Below are positions 1 to 6,982 of a stretch of DNA of 39,125 nt, one piece after another. A program made the translations under genes and the position numbers. The stretch's first letter is position 1; every line of letters starts with the position of its first letter. The notes below the pieces were generated by a model. That model searched no databases and had not been told where the DNA came from. It was given only the letters and a program-made list of their open reading frames with translations. The DNA is from Armatimonadetes bacterium UBA5352 (GTDB taxonomy: Bacteria > Armatimonadota > Zipacnadia > Zipacnadales > UBA5352): the NCBI GenBank assembly GCA_002411015.1, contig DHPY01000047.1, positions 1-39,125 of the forward strand, written 5' to 3'.

Positions 1-1
1 C

Positions 2-1402
2 GACGCCGTCCCCGGCTGGTTCCAGGCGACGCTGGCGCTCTACGACCCCGGCGGCCGCGAGGTCGCCTTCTGCGACGACTACCTTCTGCAGCCCGACCCG
101 GTGGTGCTGTACAGAGCGCCACAGGATGGTGTCTATGTCCTGGAGATCCGCGACGCCATCTTCCGCGGCCGCGAGGACTTCGTCTACCGCATCACGGTCG
201 AGGACGCGCCCGCCGTGCCCGGGAGTCTGCTGGCAGGCGCCGCTGGCGGCTATGCATCGCTTCCCGAGGCCACGGAGAGCGGGCCGAATGATCCGCCCGA
301 TGAGTCGCGGCCGATCGCGCTCCCGGTCATGATCGCTGGCCAGATCGAGCGCGAGGGAGACCTCGATGCGTTCAGCTTCGATGGTCGCGCGGGCGAGGAG
401 ATCGTGGCCGAAGTCTACGCGCGCAGGCTCGGGTCTCCGCTCGATTCGGGGATGAGCCTCATTGATGACGCCGGGACGGAGGTGGCCGGTAACGATGACA
501 CGCCCGATCCCGCCGAGGGCCTCATGACCCACCACGCCGACTCCTACCTGCGGGCGCAGCTTCCGCGCGATGGCCGCTACCGCATCGTCCTGCGCGACAT
601 GCAGCACGCTGGCGGCGAGGAGTATGCCTATCGCCTGCGCATAGGCCCTCCGCAGCCTGACTTCGTTCTGCGCGCGACACCCCCGAGCGTCGCGGTCTCG
701 CCTGCCCGCCCGGCGAAGCTGAAGCTCCAGGCCATCCGGCGGGACGGCTTCGCGGGGGAGATCGTCGTGTCGCTGATCGGCTCGCCCGCGAACCTGCGGA
801 TGGCGCCGGTCAGCATCCCTGCCGGGGCGGATACGGCTGAGGCAACGCTGACCGTGGCCGGGGGAGGCGAGCGGCAGGTTGTCCCTGTGCAGCTTGAGGG
901 CCGCGCGCAGATCGGCGGCAACGAGATCGTGCGACCGGTGGTTCCCGCGGAGGAGATGATGCAGGCCTTCGCGTACTGGCAGGTCGTCCCGCGGCAGGAA
1001 CTGCTGGTCGCGATCAACCGTGCGGCAGGCGACGTGCCGGTGGTCTGGCGGCCCGTGGTCGAGGGCGTCTCGCTCGAAGGCCCGCAGCGCATTCGGCTGC
1101 CCCTCGGCGAGAGCGTTGAGGTGCGCCTTGTGGCCGAACGCACCGATGCGCTTGAGCACGCGATCTTCCGCATGGCGAACCGGCCTCGCGGCGTCATCTT
1201 CCGCGACGTGACGGCGACCGCCGAGGGTCTCATCGTCACGCTGAGCGCGGACCCTTACATCGCGATCCCCGGCGACTCCGCCAGCGCGATCATCGAGGTC
1301 TTCGCGGAGCCGCCGGGTGGTCTGTCCGCGGCCGGGGCTCAGAGAAGCCGCGTATCGCTGGGTGTGCTGCCCGCAATCGAGATTGAGATCACCAGGAGCT
1401 GA
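2..1402 (+). CDS. PPC-domain secreted protein, C-terminal part (5' truncated)
   Basis: The reading frame is open from base 2, before the first internal start codon (GTG at 101), so the true start lies outside the window. Two successive beta-sandwich repeats resemble bacterial pre-peptidase C-terminal (PPC) domains. Each has a phrase of the type 'LALYDPGG...' or 'MSLIDDAGTEV', then an Asp-rich turn, then 'DGRYRIVLRD' and a closing 'YRLRI' strand. The remaining residues look like Ig-like beta strands with no catalytic motif that I can see. PPC domains are usually accessory modules of secreted enzymes that help secretion or substrate contact. Whatever enzyme this tail belonged to is upstream and not visible. 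The next gene starts 38 bases downstream on the same strand, so they may be co-transcribed. PPC assignment is by pattern only. Confidence 0.75.
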   Translation, partial: DAVPGWFQATLALYDPGGREVAFCDDYLLQPDPVVLYRAPQDGVYVLEIRDAIFRGREDFVYRITVEDAPAVPGSLLAGAAGGYASLPEATESGPNDPPDESRPIALPVMIAGQIEREGDLDAFSFDGRAGEEIVAEVYARRLGSPLDSGMSLIDDAGTEVAGNDDTPDPAEGLMTHHADSYLRAQLPRDGRYRIVLRDMQHAGGEEYAYRLRIGPPQPDFVLRATPPSVAVSPARPAKLKLQAIRRDGFAGEIVVSLIGSPANLRMAPVSIPAGADTAEATLTVAGGGERQVVPVQLEGRAQIGGNEIVRPVVPAEEMMQAFAYWQVVPRQELLVAINRAAGDVPVVWRPVVEGVSLEGPQRIRLPLGESVEVRLVAERTDALEHAIFRMANRPRGVIFRDVTATAEGLIVTLSADPYIAIPGDSASAIIEVFAEPPGGLSAAGAQRSRVSLGVLPAIEIEITRS

Positions 1403-1440
1403 GCCGGCCCTGCGGCTCCCGGCAAAGAAGGCGAAAGCGG

Positions 1441-2208
1441 ATGGATATCAAAGGAGTTCAGACCGTTGTTGTGGCGCTACTCGTCGTAATGACGGCGGTG
1501 GGCATGGCTGTCGCCCAGGAGGGGCTGGTTGCGCGAACCGATCCTTGCGGGCTGATCCACGTCATGCGTGGAGAGGCCGAGGTTGCGAGGATCGAGCTCA
1601 GCGGCCACGGGCCAGGCTGGCAGCATGCGGGGCAGAAGACGGCCGTCGCGGAGGTTACGGAGCTGCCCGATGGCGCCCTGCGCTTCGCCGGGCGGCTGCC
1701 GGTGCCGAGCACGAGCGAGGGCGCGTCGCTGAGCTTCACGCAGACGGTGTCCGAACTGCCGCAGGGGCTGCGCATCGTCTATGACATCGGCGTCAATGGG
1801 CCCATGCAGCTTGCGGGCCTGCAGGCGTCCGTGCACCTGCCTGTAGCTCTCTACGCGGGCAAAGAGGCCATCGTCTCACAGCCGTATGCGGAGCCAACGA
1901 TCCTCGCGCTGCCGGTGGAGCCATCGGCGGCGGGGGCGCACCAGCTCTGGAACGGAGACGGTGCGCGGGTGGAGAGCGCCGCCGGAACCGCCGACGCCGT
2001 GTCCATCCAGCTACGCGCCCCCACCAACGTGGTCATTCAGGACCTGCGCCAGTGGGAGCAGCCGGTCTACGAGGTGCGCCTGCCCGCAATCATGCAGGAC
2101 CCCGGGCGGCAGATGACGGCGGATGACCACTTCCACCTCGATCTCGTCGTGGCCTTTGCCGAGCCCGTCGAGTTGCGGGCGCCGCAGGGCCCGCCTGCTC
2201 AGCGGTAA
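1441..2208 (+). CDS. Exported protein of unknown function
   Basis: A 255-residue protein opens with a hydrophobic export signal (about residues 8-25, ending AVAQ), so it is probably secreted. The rest is rich in alternating polar and hydrophobic residues with few predicted helices, which fits a beta-sandwich. I recognise no catalytic motif and no named family. A purine-rich stretch (AAGAAGGCGA) about 10 bases before the ATG supports the start. It lies 38 bases after the PPC protein and 101 bases before the next exported protein, all on the same strand. This is likely part of a run of secreted-protein genes. A galactose-mutarotase-like or carbohydrate-binding fold is possible, but nothing in the sequence fixes it. 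Confidence 0.75.
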   Translation: MDIKGVQTVVVALLVVMTAVGMAVAQEGLVARTDPCGLIHVMRGEAEVARIELSGHGPGWQHAGQKTAVAEVTELPDGALRFAGRLPVPSTSEGASLSFTQTVSELPQGLRIVYDIGVNGPMQLAGLQASVHLPVALYAGKEAIVSQPYAEPTILALPVEPSAAGAHQLWNGDGARVESAAGTADAVSIQLRAPTNVVIQDLRQWEQPVYEVRLPAIMQDPGRQMTADDHFHLDLVVAFAEPVELRAPQGPPAQR

Positions 2209-2309
2209 TCGGGCGGAACATCGTCCGGGGAGGTTAGTAGCGAGCAACAGCGAATACCCCGATAGCCACTCGTCTGGTGGTGACCGTAAGAGTTCTCGGA
2301 GGATGAGAG

Positions 2310-3017
2310 ATGCCCAGAGCACTTGTGCTTCTGCTCTGCCTGCTGGCTGTGACCTCAGTCGCGCTTCAGATCGCATCTGCCCAGGATGTCGAGCGCGCCG
2401 TGAGCTTCGCCGAGGGGCAGTGGACCCCGGCGGAGTGGACGCCGCTGCGCCTGCCGCTGCACCCGGAGGTCCAGACGTTCATCCAGCGTCCCGACTGCCT
2501 TGGCACCGACAGCTTCACCGAGGAGCAGAAGAAGCAGGCGCTCGACAACGTGCTCCTGATGACCGACACCGGCACCGATGAGGGCGAGTTCGAAGTCATC
2601 TTCCGCATAGGCCCGGAGAAGGGCACTGCGCCGGGCGTCTTCCTCTCGCCGACCTACACGGGCGAGGAACTCGAGACCGGGATCGCGGTCTTCGTAGCCG
2701 ACTACACAATGGCGGTCTGGCTGGTGAAGACCAATCCGGAGACGCGTGTGACCGAGTACGATCACCTGGTACGTCTTGCGCGCTGGCAGGACCCGTCGGC
2801 CGAGCACGTCCTCCGCTGCCGCTACAGCAGGTCCCGGCAGATGGTGGCGCTGCAGGTGGATGATTCCGACGTGGTTGTGCTGCGCTTCCCGGAGCACGAG
2901 ATCAACTCGAAGGTCGGCATCTGGGGCTGCCACGGGACCTGCGACTTCTACCGCATGACCATCCGCAGCGGCGGCACGCTACCGTGGTCAGGCGCTCCGC
3001 CCGACGGGCAGGGCTGA
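2310..3017 (+). CDS. Exported concanavalin/LamG-like protein
   Basis: A 235-residue protein with a signal peptide (MPRALVLLLCLLAVTS, cleavage near ASAQ). The mature part contains 'GEFEVIFRIG', later 'QMVALQVDDSDVVVLRF' and finally 'NSKVGIWGCHGTCDFYRMTI'. This order (bulky strands, a short ligand-like loop, then a G-x-W/C strand with 'FYRMTI' at the end) is the usual look of DUF1080/LamG concanavalin-like sandwiches, which bind or hydrolyse sugars. No catalytic acid pair is obvious, so a binding role is as likely as an enzymatic one. A GGAGG sequence ends about 7 bases before ATG 2310 and decides the start. The prepilin gene follows on the same strand. Confidence 0.75.
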   Translation: MPRALVLLLCLLAVTSVALQIASAQDVERAVSFAEGQWTPAEWTPLRLPLHPEVQTFIQRPDCLGTDSFTEEQKKQALDNVLLMTDTGTDEGEFEVIFRIGPEKGTAPGVFLSPTYTGEELETGIAVFVADYTMAVWLVKTNPETRVTEYDHLVRLARWQDPSAEHVLRCRYSRSRQMVALQVDDSDVVVLRFPEHEINSKVGIWGCHGTCDFYRMTIRSGGTLPWSGAPPDGQG

Positions 3018-3086
3018 CGCCAACCGGCCGTGCGCGCCACCAGCGGAGGGTAGATGCGGGAGCCAATACTCAGAGGGGTGAGTTCC

Positions 3087-3791
3087 ATGCGACGTGGTTT
3101 CACGCTCATTGAGTTGCTGGTGGTCATAGCGATCATCGCCATCCTGGCGGCGATCCTGTTCCCGGTCTTCGCGAAGGCGCGTGAGAAGGCGCGCCAGGCA
3201 AGCTGCCTGAGCAACCTCAAGCAGATCTCCCTCGGCATCATCATGTACGCGCAGGACTACGATGAGATGATGGTGCGGAATGCGACCGCCGTCTACGACT
3301 TCTCCGCACCGGATGGCACACCGATCCACATCGTCCCGGACTCGGCGATGCTGTGGATGTACCTCACGTACCCCTACGTGAAGAACGTGGCCATCTACAA
3401 CTGCCCCTCCTACAGCGACAAGTGGAGCGCGTCGAGCTACGATGGGAGCTGCGGCTACGGGAAGAACACCTACCTGAGCAACATCTCCATGTCCATGCTG
3501 GACGAGCCGGTCCAGACGATCCTCGTCACCGACTGCAACTACTACCTGGCGGACTGGGATGTCAGGACCGATCCGGACCACCCCCAGGGCAATGACAACG
3601 CCTCTCCGCCACGTGACGGCCACAATGAGGGCGCGAACTACGGCTTCTGCGACGGACACTCCAAGTGGCTGAAGGCAGGCACAGCCGGCTGGCTCGATGG
3701 TGTTGATCACAACCCGCCGGGAGGCATGTCGCCGGCGGGGATTGACTACTGGAGCCCGAGCAAGTCCGCCCCGATCACCGCGCTCTACTGA
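3087..3791 (+). CDS. Type IV prepilin-like / pseudopilin with H-X9-DG domain
   Basis: A 234-residue protein starting MRRGFTLIELLVVIAIIAIL. The sequence shows the class III prepilin signal, with prepilin peptidase expected to cut after Gly4 and methylate Phe5. A hydrophobic helix follows, then 'FPVFAKAREKARQ' and 'SCLSNLKQ'. Near the C-terminus the H-X9-DG motif is exact: His179, nine residues, then Asp189-Gly190. Such DUF1559-type proteins are very numerous in Planctomycetes and Armatimonadota and are thought to be surface or pseudopilus components. An in-frame ATG at 3054 exists, but ATG 3087 has GAGGGGTGAG just upstream and begins exactly at the conserved MRRGF, so I use it. No pilus assembly genes are nearby, so its partners must be elsewhere. 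Confidence 0.93.
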   Translation: MRRGFTLIELLVVIAIIAILAAILFPVFAKAREKARQASCLSNLKQISLGIIMYAQDYDEMMVRNATAVYDFSAPDGTPIHIVPDSAMLWMYLTYPYVKNVAIYNCPSYSDKWSASSYDGSCGYGKNTYLSNISMSMLDEPVQTILVTDCNYYLADWDVRTDPDHPQGNDNASPPRDGHNEGANYGFCDGHSKWLKAGTAGWLDGVDHNPPGGMSPAGIDYWSPSKSAPITALY

Positions 3792-4057
3792 GCGATGCAT
3801 AGCCCCGGTATCGGGCAAAGAGGGGCCGCACGAGCTGCGGTTGCCGTTCGCGCGGCGGGATTGGCCCGATGCAGTGGCGTGAGGCGTCCGAGGAGGGCCG
3901 ACCTCGCCTCGATCGCAGGCTCGCGAGGCTCGTGCGGCCCCTCCTTCGGGTGCCTGACGCGAATCAACGGGTGCCGATCTGTGCGTGGCGCAATCCCCCG
4001 GCTCAGGCCGCTCTAGAGGACGCGCAGAGCCGGCCTGCTCGAGACTGCGCTATTCCC
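3792..4057. other. Intergenic region containing a long-range inverted repeat
   Basis: About 320 bases separate the prepilin from the PEP-CTERM gene, and no convincing coding frame is present. The first 200 bases are GC-rich and dominated by the inverted repeat described separately (arms 3820-3834 and 3929-3943). The last 60 bases contain the promoter and ribosome-binding site of the next gene. Short reading frames cross the repeat but have no ribosome-binding site and no recognisable protein. Confidence 0.6.
3820..3943. repeat. Inverted repeat, 15-bp perfect arms, possible MITE-like or structured element
   Basis: GAGGGGCCGCACGAG at 3820-3834 is the exact reverse complement of CTCGTGCGGCCCCTC at 3929-3943. 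The pairing extends one more base inward (C3835 with G3928). The enclosed 94 bases are GC-rich and contain smaller complementary stretches. The left arm matches the 25903-25917 sequence of the large element at 25847-26147 in 14 of 15 positions, so both may belong to one repeat family. It is too long-looped for a simple terminator. Confidence 0.55.
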
Positions 4058-4086
4058 TTGCATTCATGGCCCCGGCGTGATATGCT
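4058..4086 (+). promoter_or_regulatory. Sigma70-type promoter for the PEP-CTERM gene
   Basis: TTGCAT at 4058-4063 and TATGCT at 4081-4086 are separated by exactly 17 bases. Both are close to the -35 and -10 consensus and stand out in a GC-rich background. Transcription would start near 4093, giving a leader of about 23 bases that carries GGAGGGG (4104-4110) before the GTG start at 4116. Confidence 0.6.
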
Positions 4087-4115
4087 GTGCGCAGCCGTGA
4101 CACGGAGGGGGATGT

Positions 4116-4745
4116 GTGAGGCCAGTCGCGCCAATCGCGACGCTTCTGTTGCTTCTTAGTGCTGTGGCCAGCCTCGGCGACGTGTCCTTTTACATGTACG
4201 TGGAGGGCACCGGCAACCAGGCGATGGATATCGCCCCCGGTGGCACCGCACGGCTGGCGATCATGCTCAACGCTGCAGGCGGCGAGAACGTGGCAGGCGT
4301 CAGCTACGACGTGCAGTTGCCCCTCGAGGGATGGACACTCCAGAGCCGCGAGTACAGCGACTTCGGGTGGTTCGAGAACGACAGCTTCTGGGATGGCTCC
4401 AAACCTCTGGCTGGAAACACCCCTGCCGTGATCAACAACTCTACCTATCTCGGCCCCGATGCCAACACGGCCGACTTCTGGTTCAACACGGTTCGCGACC
4501 CCTACGGAAGCACCGTCACCGGCTGGCAGACCTGCGAGGTCTTTGAGCTGACCGTGCCCTCCGGTACGGTGCTCGACCTCTACAGACTCACCATCGCCAA
4601 CACCCATGCCTACGATATCGCAGGCACCGAACTGGCGTCCTCCGGGCAGTACTTCGACATGAACGTCACGCCTGAGCCGGTGTCCTCGCTCCTCTTCGTT
4701 GCCGGGGTAGGCGCGCTGGCGCTGCGACGCCGCCGCGCCGCCTGA
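4116..4745 (+). CDS. PEP-CTERM sorting-domain exported protein
   Basis: A 209-residue protein with an N-terminal signal peptide (PIATLLLLLSAVASLG) and a C-terminal tail made of 'TPEP', a hydrophobic segment (SSLLFVAGVGALAL) and a cluster of arginines (RRRR). This tripartite tail is the PEP-CTERM signal, which in known systems is recognised by an exosortase that anchors or releases the protein at the cell surface, often together with exopolysaccharide production. The mature region is Asn/Asp/Gly-rich and beta-like ('VAGVSYDVQLPLEGW'), with a cohesin-like look but no decisive motif. GTG 4116 is chosen because GGAGGGG sits five bases upstream and the signal peptide begins there. No exosortase gene is in the window. 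It ends 8 bases before the stop of the convergent M81 gene. Confidence 0.85.
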   Translation: MRPVAPIATLLLLLSAVASLGDVSFYMYVEGTGNQAMDIAPGGTARLAIMLNAAGGENVAGVSYDVQLPLEGWTLQSREYSDFGWFENDSFWDGSKPLAGNTPAVINNSTYLGPDANTADFWFNTVRDPYGSTVTGWQTCEVFELTVPSGTVLDLYRLTIANTHAYDIAGTELASSGQYFDMNVTPEPVSSLLFVAGVGALALRRRRAA

Positions 4746-4753
4746 CGGGCGCC

Positions 4754-6247
4754 TCAGAAGGGCTCCGCGACCTCGTCCAGTGGCCAGATCGGCCTGCGCA
4801 GCTTCGTGAACTCGAACTGCTCCACGTCCGGCCTGTGCACGCCAGGTGTGTCAACCTCGAAGATCGCGGTCGAGAGCGGGCCGTGATCCGCGCGGAAGTG
4901 CACCGCTGACTTCAGCCCGATCAGCAGGCGGTCGCGCGGCTCGATCCCCACGCAACGAAGCGCCTGGCAGTCGTACGGCTGGATCCGCTGCTCGGTCAGG
5001 ATGATCTCTACGCCGCCGACCACGAAGACCACCGTGCGGCCCATGTTCGACTCGACGCCGGTGTACATGACGCCCTTGTTCGCGTAGCGCCCGTCGGCGA
5101 TCAGCCGCACGTACCCCGTCAGAGTCAGCGTCGGCCCATGGCGGTCGTCGGTCTTTCCGCCGACCTCCAGCGTGACCTCATTGCCCACGCCGGCCTCAAC
5201 TGCCCCGGAAACGGCCTCCGGATCCACGATGATCGCCACCGTCGAGTTCGGCACGTCCGCCTCGATCATCGCCTGGAGCATCGCGGTCCCATCGCACGGC
5301 GCGCCGCCACCGGGGTTGTCAGAGCCGTCGGCCAGCAGCACCGGCCCCTCGCCTGTCGCCAGCGCATGGCCGATCGCCTCCGAGAGCGGCGTCAGCCGCA
5401 CCCGGAACTGCTCGCGGCGATCCCAGATCACCTCGCCGATCTCACGCGCGGTCGCGGCGGCAAGCTCCCGGTCGCCATCGGCGGTGACCGCCACGGACGC
5501 TCCGCAGTCAGCGATGTCGGAGAACGGGAAGCCGCCCGCGACCGTTACGTTCAGGATGCCGGGTCGCTCCTCTGCCTCATGCGCCAGGGCGATCACCTCG
5601 CTCATCGGCGGCATCAGCGTGCACTGCCGCGGCGGCCCGATCAGCATCGGCACCTGCGCCAGCGCCGAGACCGGCTGCACGCGCCCCTCGACCGCCACCA
5701 GCATCATCCGGGCCGCATCGAGCCCGCGCTCCCACGCGTCCACGTGCGGGTAGGTGTCGTAGCCGACCAGGGACTCCGACTTCTCCACCATCAGCGGGCT
5801 GATGTTCGCGTGCAGGTCGAGGGTCGCGATGACCGGCACCTCCGGCCCGACCACCCCACGCACATGCGCCAGGATGTCGCCTTCAGCGTCCTCCAGCCCC
5901 TCCGTGACCATCGCCCCGTGCAGCTCAAGCAGCACGCCATCCACCGGCAGCGCGGCACGCAGTTCCTCCAGCAGAAGCGCCAGCACGCGGTCATACGCGT
6001 CCTGCTCGATGAGCCCCGAGGGCTGCGGGAAGGTCCACAGCAGCGGCGCCAGCTCAAACCCAAGCTCCTCCGCGGCGTGGATGAACGCACCGGTGCACAT
6101 GGACTTGCCGGTGAGGACGCGCACGAGCTCCTCGCCGCGCATCAGGCCGGGGAAGCCTCGCCCGCGGACGAAGTCATCGAAGGTGGTGAGGCCTTCGGCG
6201 AATGTGTTGGTCTCGTGCGAAAATCCTGCGATCGCGATCCGGGGCAT
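4754..6247 (-). CDS. M81 family metallopeptidase (microcystinase MlrC-like)
   Basis: A 497-residue protein beginning MPRIAIAGFSHETNTF, the family's opening signature. The N-terminal half (M81, old DUF1485) shows 'LLELHGAM' (residues 107-113), 'DLHAN' (Asp144, His146) and 'YPH' (His168). The Asp-x-His plus a His 24 residues after the Asp reproduces the zinc-ligand spacing known from MlrC. The C-terminal MlrC domain has 'DGSDNPGGG'. Characterised MlrC hydrolyses linearised microcystin, but most homologues are general metallo-amidohydrolases whose substrates are unknown, so the substrate is not inferred. The frame is open far upstream, but the start at 6247 matches the conserved N-terminus and has GAGGGA upstream. 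The next gene on the other side is the divergent marR. Confidence 0.92.
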   Translation of the reverse strand: MPRIAIAGFSHETNTFAEGLTTFDDFVRGRGFPGLMRGEELVRVLTGKSMCTGAFIHAAEELGFELAPLLWTFPQPSGLIEQDAYDRVLALLLEELRAALPVDGVLLELHGAMVTEGLEDAEGDILAHVRGVVGPEVPVIATLDLHANISPLMVEKSESLVGYDTYPHVDAWERGLDAARMMLVAVEGRVQPVSALAQVPMLIGPPRQCTLMPPMSEVIALAHEAEERPGILNVTVAGGFPFSDIADCGASVAVTADGDRELAAATAREIGEVIWDRREQFRVRLTPLSEAIGHALATGEGPVLLADGSDNPGGGAPCDGTAMLQAMIEADVPNSTVAIIVDPEAVSGAVEAGVGNEVTLEVGGKTDDRHGPTLTLTGYVRLIADGRYANKGVMYTGVESNMGRTVVFVVGGVEIILTEQRIQPYDCQALRCVGIEPRDRLLIGLKSAVHFRADHGPLSTAIFEVDTPGVHRPDVEQFEFTKLRRPIWPLDEVAEPF

Positions 6248-6430
6248 GGCTGAGGCTCCCTCGCTCATAGGTGGCGGATGAAGGCTCGTGCGGCTCGGCG
6301 GAGTTCGCCGCGCGATCCGCGCGGTCCTCTTTGTGTCAGAGGCCGAGCCGCTGCGCGTGTGATCAGTGGGGCGGCAGTGGCGCCCGATGAACTCCCTCTT
6401 GCACTGCTCGCCGCGATCTGTCATAGTTAC

Positions 6431-6443
6431 TTCGTGACATGAA
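6431..6443. promoter_or_regulatory. Candidate MarR operator palindrome
   Basis: TTCGTGACATGAA is an imperfect 13-base palindrome (five of six base pairs complementary around the central A). It lies in an AT-rich patch 32 bases before the marR start, in the divergent region between the M81 peptidase and marR. MarR regulators commonly bind such sites overlapping their own promoters. The assignment rests on symmetry and position only. Confidence 0.4.
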
Positions 6444-6475
6444 ATATTGCTCCTCTGAACCATTGGAGGCTCGTA

Positions 6476-6922
6476 ATGTCTGACGCGGCACGTGAGGCAA
6501 TCATGGCGGAGGTGAGTGAGCTCTTTCGGGCTCTCGGCAAGCACCTTCGCCCGCGGCACAGGCCTGCTGAGCTGGACCTGACTCTCGGCCAGCTTGAGTG
6601 CCTGCACACCATCAACCGTCTCGGATCGCCCTCCATGTCGGAGCTGTCGCTGGAGCTCGACCTGCCGCCCAGCAGTCTCACCGGCACGATCGATCGGCTC
6701 GTCGCGGCCGGGAGGGTGCAGCGTGAGGATGACCCCGACGATCGGCGCATCGTGCGCGTGAGGCTCACCGAGCAGGGCCGGCAGGAGCGCGAGCTTCACC
6801 ACCAGCTCCGCGGGGAGCGGGTGATGGAACTGCTATCGGCGCTCAATGATGAGAAGCTCAGGCAACTGCATGCGTCGCTGTCGCTTATCATCGAGGCCGC
6901 CGAACGAGCTTCTCCGAAGTAA
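6476..6922 (+). CDS. MarR family transcriptional regulator
   Basis: A 148-residue protein, the usual MarR length. It has an N-terminal dimerisation helix, a winged helix at about residues 50-100 ('SMSELSLELDLPPSSLTGTI' as recognition part) and the typical wing 'REDDPDDRRIVRVRLTEQG' (83-101), then C-terminal dimerisation helices. The Asp-x-Arg in the wing is a MarR hallmark. GGAGG at 6465-6469 supports ATG 6476. Two ABC half-transporter genes follow 60 bases later on the same strand. MarR proteins beside exporters usually repress them until a ligand (drug, phenolic or peptide) binds. I therefore infer control of the exporter, and perhaps of its own promoter through the palindrome at 6431-6443. 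Confidence 0.93.
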   Translation: MSDAAREAIMAEVSELFRALGKHLRPRHRPAELDLTLGQLECLHTINRLGSPSMSELSLELDLPPSSLTGTIDRLVAAGRVQREDDPDDRRIVRVRLTEQGRQERELHHQLRGERVMELLSALNDEKLRQLHASLSLIIEAAERASPK

Positions 6923-6982
6923 GCGGCGCATCCCTTCCTCTCCAGCATCCCTCATCCGCCCCCGAACCGAGGTGTTCGTTGC

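Noticed and set aside
5138..6253. Long + strand open frame opposite the M81 gene
   Set aside because: It is an antisense shadow of a well-supported gene, rich in Arg/His/Pro, with no recognisable motif and no ribosome-binding site.
6248..6475. Riboswitch or RNA gene upstream of M81/marR
   Set aside because: No conserved riboswitch core or tRNA-like fold is visible; the region reads as an ordinary divergent promoter.
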